From: Thermoplasmata archaeon
Lineage (GTDB): Archaea > Thermoplasmatota > Thermoplasmata > Lutacidiplasmatales > UBA184
Direction: 5' to 3'
Length of the DNA stretch: 48,848 nucleotides
NCBI GenBank assembly: GCA_030037395.1
Contig: JASHRJ010000110.1
Span: 1 to 48,848 of the forward strand
The stretch's first letter is position 1. Every line of letters starts with the position of its first letter. The notes beneath the pieces are model-generated. The model searched no databases, was not told where the DNA came from, and saw only the letters and a list, made by a program, of their open reading frames with translations. The position numbers were made by a program, and so were the translations under genes. Below are positions 18,359 to 28,220 of this stretch, piece after piece.

Positions 18359-19258
18359 CTAGCGGCCGGCGGGCGAGGGCGCCGTGCCCGGAACCGCAGG
18401 GGCGCGGAGGAGGTAGAAGCTCCGGCGCTCGTGCGCGAGCGGCACGACCGCGAAGTCGTCGACCACGTACCCTAGATCGAACGCCGCGCGGAATCCGTCC
18501 CGCACCGCGTGCCGCCAGCGCCGGACCGCCCCCGGCTCGTGGCTCTGCAGCGAGGCAAGGTCGAACGGGACCTCCAGCTGGGCGCTCGGGCCGCTCGGCT
18601 CGCCGACGGCGGTCGGGACCCGAAGGCCGCTGTCGCCGGTCTCGGTCTCCACGATCGCCGAGGAGGCGGCGTGGCGCCGAGCGACCGTCGCCGGGTCCGG
18701 CGCTTCCCCGGTGAGCCGCCGCTCGACGTCCGGGCTTGCGAGCGGCCAGCGCACGTGCAGGCGATCGGTCTCCCGGCCCGCGCCGGCCGCGCCGGCAAGT
18801 TGCCCAAAATACCCTGCGAGGAACCCGTCGGGAACGGCGCCCAGCCGGCGGACCGCGAGGGAGGCGCTGGGGCGATACACCGGGTCGAACCCCCACCGGA
18901 CCTCCGAGAGGCCGAGGCGCAGCACCTCGTCGCGCTGGTAGGCCTTCAGCCGCAGGCCGACCCGGTGGTTGCGGTACTCGGGCCGGACCGCCGTGACGTG
19001 AGAGAGATGGTAGAGCGTGCTGCCGTCCCAGCCGATCGACGAGACCGTCACTCCGGCGAGGTAGATGTCGGCGAACGCCCCGAGCACTAGGCCGCCGTTG
19101 TCCTGGAGGAGCCGCAGGAGCGGCGCGGGCACGGCGAGCGGCGCGTCGTCCCCGAGGGCCTCCCGTTGGAGCTCCTCGGCGTTCCGGAGCTCCTCGGGCT
19201 TGGCGAGCCGCCGGAACGCGAAGTCCGAAGGCCGGCCGGCCGCCGACAGACCCGCCAC
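18359..19258 (-). CDS. GNAT-fold N-acetyltransferase-like protein
   Basis: HLSHVTAVRPEYRNHRVGLRLKAYQRDEVLRLGLSEVRWGFDPVYRPSASLAVRRLGA. Confidence 0.82.
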   Translation of the reverse strand: MAGLSAAGRPSDFAFRRLAKPEELRNAEELQREALGDDAPLAVPAPLLRLLQDNGGLVLGAFADIYLAGVTVSSIGWDGSTLYHLSHVTAVRPEYRNHRVGLRLKAYQRDEVLRLGLSEVRWGFDPVYRPSASLAVRRLGAVPDGFLAGYFGQLAGAAGAGRETDRLHVRWPLASPDVERRLTGEAPDPATVARRHAASSAIVETETGDSGLRVPTAVGEPSGPSAQLEVPFDLASLQSHEPGAVRRWRHAVRDGFRAAFDLGYVVDDFAVVPLAHERRSFYLLRAPAVPGTAPSPAGR

Positions 19259-19310
19259 GACGGGGCGACCGACGGACGCTACTTAACCGCGCGGCCGGCG
19301 CCGGCCCCGC

Positions 19311-19736
19311 TCACCGCCGGAGGCGGAGCTGGGCGAGCTTGTCGTCGTACCGGATCTGGTCCTCCGGCGTCAGGTCCCAGAGCAGGTCCTCCAGCTCGGG
19401 AATGTTGCGCAGGAACTCCGCCTTGCTCTTGGTCACCATGAGATGATCGAACCGACGCCGCGCCGCAAAGTACGAGCCCGAGAGGTATCCGCCGAGGATG
19501 ATCAGGATCGGGCCGACGATCACGAAGACGAGGTTGTAGTTCGCCTGCGCCGTATCGGTCGACCGGTTGATCGTATTGAACGGCGCCGAGTTCGCCAGCG
19601 GGGAGAACGCTCCGAGCGCGAGGATCGTCAGCAGGAAGCCTACGGCCAGCACCGTGACCGAGATCGGGGCCCGATGGCGTCGCAGCGCGAGCCGGAACCG
19701 GCGGTCGAACGGGAGCTCGGCCTCCTCGCGGTCCAT
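19311..19736 (-). CDS. Two-TM membrane protein, uncharacterised
   Basis: Two hydrophobic segments (ISVTVLAVGFLLTILALGAF; NLVFVIVGPILIILGGYLSG) and a charged cytoplasmic tail. Confidence 0.75.
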   Translation of the reverse strand: MDREEAELPFDRRFRLALRRHRAPISVTVLAVGFLLTILALGAFSPLANSAPFNTINRSTDTAQANYNLVFVIVGPILIILGGYLSGSYFAARRRFDHLMVTKSKAEFLRNIPELEDLLWDLTPEDQIRYDDKLAQLRLRR

Positions 19737-19805
19737 GGCCCCCGCCGGAAACGCTCCCCCTTATGATGGTATCTTCGGCCCGTCGCGGGACCGACGCGCC
19801 TCCTC

Positions 19806-20588
19806 CTACGGCGGGCGCTCCGACTCCAACGGTCCCTCGGTCCCCGCAGGGGCCGTCCGGCCGTAGGCGGTCGGCGTCTCGTGGGCCGGCAGAGGGGCCG
19901 CGGTCGGGGGCGGTACCTCGGCGAGGACGACCCGGCGCCCGCGGTAGGCCAGCGTGGCGCCGGCGACGACTACGAGGGGAGCGCCGATCTCCCCGACCGG
20001 ACCGGCGATCGGTCCGAGGCCGAGGAGGAAGAACGCGACCGCGCCGAAGAGGGCCCCCGCCACCGGCCCGCCGCCGCGCGGGATCGTCGGCCCCCTCCCG
20101 CCGTACGACAGCAGCGCCCCGGCGACCGACAGGGCGGTGACGGCGACGGCGGTGAGCGCCGCGCCGGCAATCCCCAGCCCGTCGATCGTCGGCCCGGAAA
20201 GGTAGGCGGTGACGACCGCCAGCGCGAGGATCCCCCCGACCCCCGCGCGGAGCGCCAGGAGGTAGAACGGCACCGCCGCCTCCGCCCCCCAGTACCGGGA
20301 ACGGCGCGCGACCCGTTGCGCGACCTCGGTGCCGACGACCAGCCCCCCGAGGAACAGCACCGTCCCGGGGAGCGCCCCGTTCCCGAGGGAGACGCCGAAC
20401 AGCAGGTACGACCCGGCGAGCGGCACGCCGACGAAAAGGCCCACGGTGTAGGCCGCCAGGAGCTTCCGCTCGTCGAAGACGGTCACCGGGACCTGCGGGG
20501 TGGCGAACCGCCCGATCTCCAGCCAGACGAAGCCGGCGGACAGCAGGACGCCGACGACTCCGCCGATCGCGAGCGACGCTACGACCAA
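19806..20588 (-). CDS. Multi-TM membrane protein, uncharacterised
   Basis: Long hydrophobic protein in the frame of ORF 19806..20831; start placed at TTG 20588 just after the trmI stop. Confidence 0.7.
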   Translation of the reverse strand: MVVASLAIGGVVGVLLSAGFVWLEIGRFATPQVPVTVFDERKLLAAYTVGLFVGVPLAGSYLLFGVSLGNGALPGTVLFLGGLVVGTEVAQRVARRSRYWGAEAAVPFYLLALRAGVGGILALAVVTAYLSGPTIDGLGIAGAALTAVAVTALSVAGALLSYGGRGPTIPRGGGPVAGALFGAVAFFLLGLGPIAGPVGEIGAPLVVVAGATLAYRGRRVVLAEVPPPTAAPLPAHETPTAYGRTAPAGTEGPLESERPP

Positions 20589-20590
20589 GG

Positions 20591-21376
20591 TCAGTCGACC
20601 TTCCGGCCCACGGCAAGGAACGCCGTGTGCCCGAGCATCTCGAACGCCGGCCGCGTGCCGCCTTCCCCGACCTGGATCGGCCGCTCGAGCAGTTCCAGGG
20701 CCCGTACGTCGTCGAACCGCTCCGCCCGCAGTTCGCGGACGGTCCGTTCGAGCTGGTTGTAGGTCGGGGTGTACGTCGCCAAGAACCCACCGGCCCGCAA
20801 GGCGGCGCGCGCGGAGGCGCAGACCGCCCACGGCTCGGGAAGGTCCAGGATCACGCTGTCGAGCGGCTCGGCGCCCAGCCCGTCGCGTGCCACGTCGCGC
20901 TCGCGGAACGTCACCCGGGGCCCCAGCCCGGCCCGCTCGACGTTGCGGCGGGCGGCCTCGAGATGCTCGGGGCGGCGATCGTAGCTGTAGACGCGGCCCT
21001 GGGCCCCGACCGCCGAAGCAAGGACGATCGTGAGCGCCCCGGAGCCGGCCCCCGCCTCGGCGACGGTGGCCCCGGGGACGACCCCGGCGAGGAAGACGAG
21101 GTACGCCGCGTCCTTAGCCGTCACGATCTGCGCCCCGCGCTCAAGACCGGCAAGCAGATCGCCGGGCGCCGGGCGCACCAGCCGGTAGCGCGCGCCGAGC
21201 CACTCGATCGACTCGCCCGGCGGGCGACCGATCTGGCCGGAGAGGTCCAGCACGCCGCGCTCGCCGATCGCCTGCGGGCCGCGGTCCAGCCGGAGGAGGA
21301 GCCCGGCCGCGGCGGCCCGCTTGAGGACCGCGGTGTCCCCTTCGCGCCAGACGTCGGCGGGCCGCTCCTCAGGCAT
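20591..21376 (-). CDS. trmI: tRNA (adenine-N1)-methyltransferase, TrmI/Trm61 family
   Basis: PGDLLAGLERGAQIVTAKDAAYLVFLAGVVPGATVAEAGAGSGALTIVLA...VILDLPEPW...TYTPTYNQLERTV. Confidence 0.93.
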   Translation of the reverse strand: MPEERPADVWREGDTAVLKRAAAAGLLLRLDRGPQAIGERGVLDLSGQIGRPPGESIEWLGARYRLVRPAPGDLLAGLERGAQIVTAKDAAYLVFLAGVVPGATVAEAGAGSGALTIVLASAVGAQGRVYSYDRRPEHLEAARRNVERAGLGPRVTFRERDVARDGLGAEPLDSVILDLPEPWAVCASARAALRAGGFLATYTPTYNQLERTVRELRAERFDDVRALELLERPIQVGEGGTRPAFEMLGHTAFLAVGRKVD

Positions 21377-21600
21377 CGCCGCCGACAGCGGCCGCCGCGG
21401 CTAATACCTCGCCCTGTCGCCGGCCCACCCGTGCGGGCCGCCGCGCCCGCACGCGCAGGAGGGACCGCACGACCGCGGTCGGTCGGCCTTATACCACCGG
21501 GCCCTGTGCGGGCCGCCCGGAGGGGAGGACGACGACGCGGGCAACCGGCGGCGCGCGCGCGGCCGTTCCCGTCCGCCGACCGAGCGGCGACGCGTTCCGC

Positions 21601-21674
21601 GCGGGCATAGTGTAGTCTGGTTATCACATAGGCTTGCCAAGCCTATAACCCGGGTTCAAATCCCGGTGCCCGCA
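21601..21674 (+). tRNA. tRNA-Gly (GCC)
   Basis: GCGGGCA/TGCCCGC acceptor, D arm with GGTT, anticodon loop TTGCCAA, T arm CCGGGTTCAAATCCCGG, discriminator A. Confidence 0.95.
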
Positions 21675-21792
21675 TCCGGCGTTCGGTCGGTCCCCGCAGG
21701 TCCCGTCGCGACTCCGTACCGGACGACCCCCCGGGGAGCTCCTTCGTCCAAAGCGCCAAGAGGAGGCCTTCGCTCGGCCGTTCCTCGCTGCC

Positions 21793-22833
21793 ATGGACCG
21801 AGGAGGGCTGGTTCTCGAGACGTCCGACCTCGGCTACTCCTATGCCCCCGGAAGGTTCGCCATACGGCATCTGTCGATCGGTCTTCGCCGCGGCGAGATC
21901 CTCGGCCTGCTGGGGCGCAACGGCGCGGGGAAGACCACCACCGTTCGGCTCCTCACGACCTTGCTCCCTCCGACCGAGGGGACGGCGGTGGTCCTCGGGC
22001 AGGACCTCCGGACCGGAGGGCGGGCCCTGCGCGCGCACCTCGGGGTCGTCCTGCAATCCGAGTCGCTCGACTTCGTGACGGTCGAGCGGAACCTCACGCT
22101 GTATGCGTTCCTCTGGGGCGTGCCCCGCGAGAAGGCGAAGGCCCGCGCGGAGGAGATGATCGAGCTGTTCGAGCTGGGAGAGGCGCGACGGCGCAAGCCG
22201 TGGGCGCTCTCGGGGGGGGAACGGCGACGGTTCCAGGTCGCCCGGGAGCTCATGCACGACATGGAGATCCTCTTTCTCGACGAGCCGACCGTCGGTCTGG
22301 ACGCGCTCGCCCGCCGGCGGATCCTGAGGTACCTTCGGGACCGGGCCCGCGGGGGTCTTTCCATCGTTTTCACGACCCACATCCTCCACGAGGCAGACAC
22401 GCTCTGCGACCGGATCGCCGTCCTCCACCTGGGCCGGCTGATCGCGCTCGACTCCGCCGAGGAGCTGAAACGCCAGCACGGCGGCGCGCGGGAGGTCTCG
22501 TTGACGTTCGCCGTCCCGCTCTCGACGGAGCTCCGGACCGAGCTCACCCGGGAACTCGCCGCCCGGGGCGCGACCGCCGTGCCGCAGGAGCCGAACGCGG
22601 ACGCCTCGGGCCGGCTGGTCTTCCAGGCGCGAGGCGCCGAGGAGCTCCTGCCGTGGATCAGCGGGTGGTCGCACACGAGGGGTCTGGCGGTCGACCGGAT
22701 GTCCGTTGAGGCGGCGACGCTCGAGGGCGCCTTTCTCGGGATGATCGAGGAGACCGACGAGGAGGCTCGGGACGGCGAGGCGGGCCGGTCCTCGCCCGAG
22801 AGGCTGCGCGGCACCGCGGGAGGAGTCCCGTGA
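21793..22833 (+). CDS. ABC transporter ATP-binding protein (ABC-2 exporter)
   Basis: GLLGRNGAGKTTTVRLLTTLLPPTEG, ALSGGERRRFQVARELMHDMEILFLDEPTVGLD. Confidence 0.93.
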   Translation: MDRGGLVLETSDLGYSYAPGRFAIRHLSIGLRRGEILGLLGRNGAGKTTTVRLLTTLLPPTEGTAVVLGQDLRTGGRALRAHLGVVLQSESLDFVTVERNLTLYAFLWGVPREKAKARAEEMIELFELGEARRRKPWALSGGERRRFQVARELMHDMEILFLDEPTVGLDALARRRILRYLRDRARGGLSIVFTTHILHEADTLCDRIAVLHLGRLIALDSAEELKRQHGGAREVSLTFAVPLSTELRTELTRELAARGATAVPQEPNADASGRLVFQARGAEELLPWISGWSHTRGLAVDRMSVEAATLEGAFLGMIEETDEEARDGEAGRSSPERLRGTAGGVP

Positions 22834-23603
22834 GACTGCCGCCGGTCCTGAGGCTCGTCGCGCGGAACTTTGCCTCGAATCTCGACCCGCTGACAATCAT
22901 CATCCGGTTCGGTCAGCCGGCCGTCACGATCGTCGTGCTCGGTACGATGTTCAGCTCGATCGTCTCCTCGAGCGTCACGGGCGGAACGTCGTACACCGCG
23001 TTCCTCGTGCCGGGGATGGTCGCCTTTCAGATGATCACCGGCGGCGTGGTGTCGGGCAACCTCTTCTGGCTCGACCGGCGATGGTCGATGGTCGAGCAGA
23101 TCTTCAGCGGGCCGTTCCTCCGCTCGGAGTACCTTGGCGGCCTCGTGCTCACGACCCTCCTGTTCTCGCTCGTCGGCGTCGGGGTGATGATGCTGGTCGG
23201 ACTGCCGTTCATCGGGGTGCCGGCCCTTTCCGCGGTCGGCGTCGGCGGGGTGCTGCTCACCGTCGGACTCGGCAGCATCTTCTTCGCCGGCTTGCTGATC
23301 GCCCTGGGCACCCGGCTGCGGTCCGCGAACGCCTACTTCACGATCCAATCCTTCCTCCAGCTGTTCGTCATCTTCCTCTCGACGGTCTACTACCCGGTGA
23401 CCTCGGCGACGCCGAGGGTCCTCGGCGTGATCTTCTACGGCAACCCCCTCACCTACGCGGCGAACACTATCCGCGACGCGTTCGCCGGCCGGCTGGGCTC
23501 GGGCGACCTGGTCTCCTTCGGGGTCCTCGGAGGGCTCGCCGCCGCGGCGTTCGGGGCGGCGATCTGGGGGTTCCGAACGATGGACCTCGGCCCGATCCAG
23601 TGA
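22830..23603 (+). CDS. ABC-2 type transporter permease
   Basis: Six or so TM segments; overlaps the ATPase stop by 4 bp; EYLGGLVLTTLLFSLVGVGVMMLVG...YYPVTSATPRVLGVIFYGNPLTYAANTIRDAF. Confidence 0.92.
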   Translation: MRLPPVLRLVARNFASNLDPLTIIIRFGQPAVTIVVLGTMFSSIVSSSVTGGTSYTAFLVPGMVAFQMITGGVVSGNLFWLDRRWSMVEQIFSGPFLRSEYLGGLVLTTLLFSLVGVGVMMLVGLPFIGVPALSAVGVGGVLLTVGLGSIFFAGLLIALGTRLRSANAYFTIQSFLQLFVIFLSTVYYPVTSATPRVLGVIFYGNPLTYAANTIRDAFAGRLGSGDLVSFGVLGGLAAAAFGAAIWGFRTMDLGPIQ

Positions 23604-23930
23604 ACCCCCGCGCGGTCGGCGCCCGCCCCGCGATCGCTTCCGGCGGGCGGGCCTCCGTGACGAGGCGACGACCGCTGGTCGGCCGGCGGTGGTCCGCTCC
23701 AGCGCGCACGCCTGCGCCCCGGTCGCGGGACGCGACACCCACCGCGGTCCGTGCGGGCCCGGCGCCCGGACGGCCGGCACCGACCTCGCGATCGCCGCGC
23801 CGGCGACGTGCTTCGCGGCCACCCTCTCCTCCCGGTGGCTCGCGTTCGGCCCGAGGCCGTAGGCGCGCGGGGTGTCCGACCCCCCCGCAGAGGTATAGAC
23901 GGCGGCGCGGCATCCTCCCCGCGGGCCGGC

Positions 23931-24644
23931 ATGACGGGTGGGGACGAGGGACCGCGGGCGGGCGGGAAGGAGGGGCCGGCGGCCGCGGTCCGGCTGCGCC
24001 TGAGCCCGCCCGCGCGTGATGCGCTGGTCCACGCGCTCGCCGGGCGCCCCGCCGGTTCCGGGGTCCGGGTCTGGGTCGAGCGGGGTCTCCACCCGCACGC
24101 CCAGATGATGATCGATCGGCCGAGCGTCCGGGACCACCCGGTGACGGTCGACGGCGTGCCGCTCCTGATCGACGAGGCGAGCGTCCACTTCCTGCGCGAC
24201 GCCTCGGTCGACTATCGGACCGATGCCGACCCCCCGGGGTTCGAGGTCGTCGGACCGTTCCTTCCTTCCCGGGCCGCGCCCGGAGAGGCTGCCCCGCTCC
24301 CGGCGCCCCCCGAGGGGGAAGCCGCCCCCCCGGGCCCGCACGCGGACGCGGAGGGCCGTGTCCGCGAGGCGCTCCGGTCGATCTACGACCCGGAGATCCC
24401 GATGAACATCGTCGATCTCGGCCTCATCTACGGCCTCGAGTGGTCCGCCGCCGGCGAGCTCGCCGTCCGGATGACGATGACCAGCCCGGGCTGCCCGGCG
24501 GTCGAGGAGCTGGTCCGGGAGGTCGAGTCGGCGGCCCGCTCCGCGAGCGGCGCGCCGTCGGTGCGGGTCGAGATCGTCTGGGAGCCGCCGTGGGGGCCGG
24601 AGCGGATGACCGCCTTCGCCCGGCGCCAGTTCGGCTACGCTTAG
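23931..24644 (+). CDS. IscA/HesB-like (Cys-less) domain fused to DUF59/MIP18 (SufT/PaaD-like) domain
   Basis: N-term LRLSPPARDALVHALAGRPAGSGVRVWVERGLHPHAQMMIDRPS...GVPLLIDEASVHFLRDASVDYRTDADPPGFEVVGP (IscA-like pattern); C-term VREALRSIYDPEIPMNIVDLGLIYGLEW...MTMTSPGCPAVEEL...IVWEPPWGPERMT (DUF59). Start trimmed from 23751. Confidence 0.85.
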   Translation: MTGGDEGPRAGGKEGPAAAVRLRLSPPARDALVHALAGRPAGSGVRVWVERGLHPHAQMMIDRPSVRDHPVTVDGVPLLIDEASVHFLRDASVDYRTDADPPGFEVVGPFLPSRAAPGEAAPLPAPPEGEAAPPGPHADAEGRVREALRSIYDPEIPMNIVDLGLIYGLEWSAAGELAVRMTMTSPGCPAVEELVREVESAARSASGAPSVRVEIVWEPPWGPERMTAFARRQFGYA

Positions 24645-24655
24645 CGGGGCATCCC

Positions 24656-26203
24656 TCAGCTCCCCGGGTTCCGGGGGAGCGGGGAACCGCAGGCCTGGCA
24701 GCTGCGTCGGATCGGAACGTTGGAGGCGCCGCACCTCGGGCAGGTCTTGGCGCCGTGCACCGTCGCGCTGGGACCGGTGGGTGGCAGCCAGCGGGAGAGG
24801 ACCGACGTGCGGTCGGCGGAAGCGTCGCGGCGTCGGACGACCCCGGAGACCCCGGCGAGGGCCGCGCCCACGCCGGCGGCGGCGAACAGCACCACGGCGG
24901 GGGGGATCCAGGTGAACACGGGCCGCGGCTGGACGTGGACCACCGCGGACGCCGCGGTGCGGACGCCGAGGGCATCCGTGACCACGCACTGCGCGACATA
25001 GGTCCCGGCCGCGGCGTAGCTCGTCGACCCGTTCGCGGCGTCGCTGCCGGCGGCGTTCGCGAGGGTCCGCCCGTTGCCGAGCGTCCACACGACGGCGAGG
25101 GGAGAGGTCCCCGGCGTCCCGACGCAGGCGAACGCCACGGGGTCGCCGACGGTCGCGTTGAGCGGCGACGCGCTCGCCGCGATCCCCGGCGCCGCGTCGA
25201 CGAAGATGGTCGCCGGGGCCGCGAGGTAGCGGTTCGAGGCGTGGTCCGTCACCTGGCAGGAGACCACGTACGTACCGGCCGCCGCGTAGGCGCGGCTCGT
25301 CGTGCCGGGCCCGGCGACGAGCGTCGTCCCGTTGGTGAAGTTCCAGGCGAACGTGTACGGTGGGGTCCCGCCGTCCGGCGTGCACGTGATCTGGTCGGGC
25401 AGGCCGGCGTCGACCCTCGGGAGGGCGACCGCGAGCGAGGCCACGAGGGAGGTGGCGGTCCCGGCGGTGAGGACGTTCGACTCGGTGGCGGAGGTGCCGT
25501 TCGCCGGGCATCCGGCGCAGCTGTCGACCGTCCGCACGTAGAACGAGTAGCTCGACCCCGCCGAGAGACCGGTGACGTTCGTCGCGGCGGAGGCGACGGA
25601 GTCGATCGTGGCATACGTGTCGGTGACGTTGTCGACGACCTCCTCGAGGTCGTACTCGCCGAACCCGATCCCCCCTCCGTAGCGGGCGGAGTTCGTCCAG
25701 GCGAGCGCGACGGAGGTCGAGGTGTTCGACGGCGAGCTCAGGACCGCGACGGCCGGCTGGGTTGCGTTGAGGACCGTGCTCGAGTCGGCCGCCGTACCGC
25801 CCAGCCCGAGCAGGCCGGTCTGGTAGTAGGCCGTAACGTTCCACCAGTAGGTGGCCCCGGGGGCGAGGTCGGGGACGACCGCGGTCGTCGTACCCTCGTT
25901 CGGTTCCTCCACCGCAAACGACCACGGACCTGACGGACCCGCCGTCGAGTAGGTGACGGAGTAGTTGTCGAAGTACGCCTCGGTGGAGGCATTCCACACG
26001 AGCGAGATCGCGGCCGGAGCGATCCCGTTGCTCGACAGGGCGAACGCGGCGGGCGGCGGCGCGGGGCCCGGAGCGGAGGGGCTGGCGCCGGAGCCCCGGG
26101 CCGGCGACGCGAACCCGATCGCGAGGCCTCCTACGACGAGCAGGACGGCCAGCAGGGCCGGGGGCGCACGCGCGCGCAGCGCGCCCCGCGGTCGGCGTCC
26201 CAT
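24656..26203 (-). CDS. Secreted/membrane-anchored surface protein with FN3-like and PKD repeats and C-terminal zinc ribbon
   Basis: N-terminal signal/TM, FN3-like segments, two PKD-like [11 protein letters not shown] / [11 protein letters not shown] motifs, many NxS/T sequons, C-terminal TM, then [26 protein letters not shown]. Confidence 0.85.
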   Translation of the reverse strand: MGRRPRGALRARAPPALLAVLLVVGGLAIGFASPARGSGASPSAPGPAPPPAAFALSSNGIAPAAISLVWNASTEAYFDNYSVTYSTAGPSGPWSFAVEEPNEGTTTAVVPDLAPGATYWWNVTAYYQTGLLGLGGTAADSSTVLNATQPAVAVLSSPSNTSTSVALAWTNSARYGGGIGFGEYDLEEVVDNVTDTYATIDSVASAATNVTGLSAGSSYSFYVRTVDSCAGCPANGTSATESNVLTAGTATSLVASLAVALPRVDAGLPDQITCTPDGGTPPYTFAWNFTNGTTLVAGPGTTSRAYAAAGTYVVSCQVTDHASNRYLAAPATIFVDAAPGIAASASPLNATVGDPVAFACVGTPGTSPLAVVWTLGNGRTLANAAGSDAANGSTSYAAAGTYVAQCVVTDALGVRTAASAVVHVQPRPVFTWIPPAVVLFAAAGVGAALAGVSGVVRRRDASADRTSVLSRWLPPTGPSATVHGAKTCPRCGASNVPIRRSCQACGSPLPRNPGS

Positions 26204-26562
26204 GGCGAACGGTCACGACGCCGGCTCATGAGAGATATACCTTGCGCCAATCGTCGTGCGTTCCCGCGGACCGGCGAGCGGCTGCTTCGCACGGGGCCCC
26301 GTCGGCTCCCGAGGGCCGCCGCCCGCAGCCGCCGGTCGACCGAAGCGCAGAGCCCCGCCGAAGCGAGGAAGCGCACCGCGTCCAAGCGGTCCGTCGTGCG
26401 GGACCGTTCGTCCCCCGGAAGTCGGAGGCTCGAGCGGAAGGCCGCGAGGCAGGCCGACGCGCGCCCCGCCCGGTTCGCGTTCCCCAAAGGTCAAATAGCG
26501 GACCCCGGCTGGCGGGGCCCTTGACGGCCGCTGCGAGCCTCGCGGCGTCCGGGAAGAGCGTT

Positions 26563-26781
26563 GTGAGCGATCGCCCGTCCCGATCCCCCCGGTCCCCGGA
26601 AGAGTATACGCGGTTCGAGCGCGCGCGCATCCTCGGGGCGCGGGCGCTCCAGGTGTCGCTCGGCGCCCCGATCCTGATCGAGATTCCGCCGTCGCTGGTC
26701 GACCCGGTGGAGATCGCGGAGCGGGAGTTCGCCGCCGGGCGGATTCCGATCACCGTCCGGCGCACCCGGGGCCTCGCCTAG
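26563..26781 (+). CDS. rpoK: DNA-directed RNA polymerase subunit K (Rpb6-like)
   Basis: [56 protein letters not shown], RpoK/Rpb6 signature; GTG start chosen within ORF 26242..26781, TTG 26521 is an alternative. Confidence 0.92.
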   Translation: MSDRPSRSPRSPEEYTRFERARILGARALQVSLGAPILIEIPPSLVDPVEIAEREFAAGRIPITVRRTRGLA

Positions 26782-27566
26782 ACGCCGGCCTGGTCGAGCG
26801 CGCGCGCGCAGTCGCACGTCGGCTCCGACGCGAGCCGCGGAAGGAGCCGGGCCAGCACCTCGGCCATCCGGGCGGAGTTGCGGGTCATCGTCTCCACGAT
26901 CTCCCGCGCGTCGACCGGTCGGTCGGCCCAGACGTCGAAGTCGGTGACCATCGCGAGGCAGGCGTAGCAGACGGCCCGCTCGCGGGCGAGCGTCACCTCG
27001 GGCACGAGGGTCATTCCGATGACGTCCGCGAAGCCGCGGAAGAACGCCGACTCGGCCCGGGTGCTGAACCGGGGACCCTCGACGCAGACGTACGTCTTCC
27101 CGTCGGCGCACGGCCACCCCAGCGCGGCGCCGGTCTCGGCGGCGGCGCGCAGGAGGTCCGGGCAGAACGGGTCGGCGAGCGACACGTGGTAGACCTTGCC
27201 CCCGTCGAAGAACGTCGTGGGACGCTGCTTGGTGAGGTCGACGAACTGGCGCGGGAGCACGAACGTCCCGGGCGGGAGCTCCTCGCGCAGCGAGCCGACC
27301 GAGCTCACCGTCACGATCGCCTCCGCGCCCAGGCCGACCAACGCGTCGACGTTGGCCCGGTAGTTGATGCGGTGCGGGGGGATCGTGTGGCCCGCGCCGT
27401 GCCGAGGAAGGAACAGGACGCGGACGCCGCCGACGCGTCCCTCCTCGATCGGGGCGGACGGCGCGCCCCACGGAGTCGACCTCCGGTGCACCTCGCGCGG
27501 GCCGTCGCCGAGCACGCCGGCGACGCCGGAACCTCCGATCACCCCGATCGTTCGGCGCGCGGCCAT
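26778..27566 (-). CDS. mtnP: S-methyl-5'-thioadenosine phosphorylase family
   Basis: [14 protein letters not shown]...[25 protein letters not shown]...[16 protein letters not shown]...[27 protein letters not shown]. Confidence 0.93.
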   Translation of the reverse strand: MAARRTIGVIGGSGVAGVLGDGPREVHRRSTPWGAPSAPIEEGRVGGVRVLFLPRHGAGHTIPPHRINYRANVDALVGLGAEAIVTVSSVGSLREELPPGTFVLPRQFVDLTKQRPTTFFDGGKVYHVSLADPFCPDLLRAAAETGAALGWPCADGKTYVCVEGPRFSTRAESAFFRGFADVIGMTLVPEVTLARERAVCYACLAMVTDFDVWADRPVDAREIVETMTRNSARMAEVLARLLPRLASEPTCDCARALDQAGV

Positions 27567-27572
27567 CGTCCG

Positions 27573-28220
27573 TCACCCTTCCTTGGGCGCGGGGGGCCGT
27601 GCGCGAGCCAGGAACCGAGCCATGACGACGTCCCCGCGGGTCCGCTCGACCAGGCTCCGGGCCGCGTCCTGCTTCGGTTTCAGCTGGACGATCGCCCGGG
27701 TCGTGTCGAACCGGAGGAGCGCCTGCGTGAGCTCCTCCATCAGCCGCAGGTACCGCTCGGCGCCGTCGAGGTCGTCCGCGCCGAGGCGCTCCAGCGAGAG
27801 CCGGCGGATCTCGCCCACGACATCCCCGAGGCCGAGCAGGTACGGCTCCGGCTCCACCTCGAGGTCCGAGGGCCCCGGCAGCGGCTGACGCTCGACGATC
27901 GCGCCGAGGAGCGAGGCCTCGACCGCCTCCTGCAGCGCGTCGTGCACGATCGGCTCGTCGGCCCGGCCCTCCCGGCGAAGACGCTCCGACAGCTCGGCGA
28001 GCGACCCGCGGATCGAGGCGAGGTCCCCGCTCGACGGGATGCCCGCGTGCAGCCGGGTCATGGTCCCCTGCGCGAGGCGCCGCAGCCGTCGTGCCTGCTG
28101 GTACAGTTCCTCGCGCCGCAGCTCGCGCTGGCGGAGGTGCGTCTCGATCGCCGCCAGGACCCCGTCCGACACCGCCGGGGGATCGGGGGGGCTATCGGAA
28201 AAGGGTGAACCGTGCCCCAT
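27573..28220 (-). CDS. Translin family protein
   Basis: EPYLLGLGDVVGEIRRLSLERLGADDLDGAERYLRLMEELTQALLRFD...LKPKQDAARSLVERTRGDVVMARFLAR. Start 28220 or GTG 28172. Confidence 0.85.
   Translation of the reverse strand: MGHGSPFSDSPPDPPAVSDGVLAAIETHLRQRELRREELYQQARRLRRLAQGTMTRLHAGIPSSGDLASIRGSLAELSERLRREGRADEPIVHDALQEAVEASLLGAIVERQPLPGPSDLEVEPEPYLLGLGDVVGEIRRLSLERLGADDLDGAERYLRLMEELTQALLRFDTTRAIVQLKPKQDAARSLVERTRGDVVMARFLARARPPAPKEG

Noticed and set aside
21431-21525. Repeated GTGCGGGCCGCC 12-mer between trmI and tRNA-Gly
   Set aside because: Only two copies in a very GC-rich gap; no array structure, so chance is likely.
21840-26216. 1458-aa minus-strand ORF
   Set aside because: Runs antisense to the ABC exporter and IscA-DUF59 genes and in the wrong frame of the surface protein; no motifs.
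26240-26490. Possible RNase P or SRP RNA
   Set aside because: I could not find the conserved RNase P or SRP core motifs by eye on either strand.
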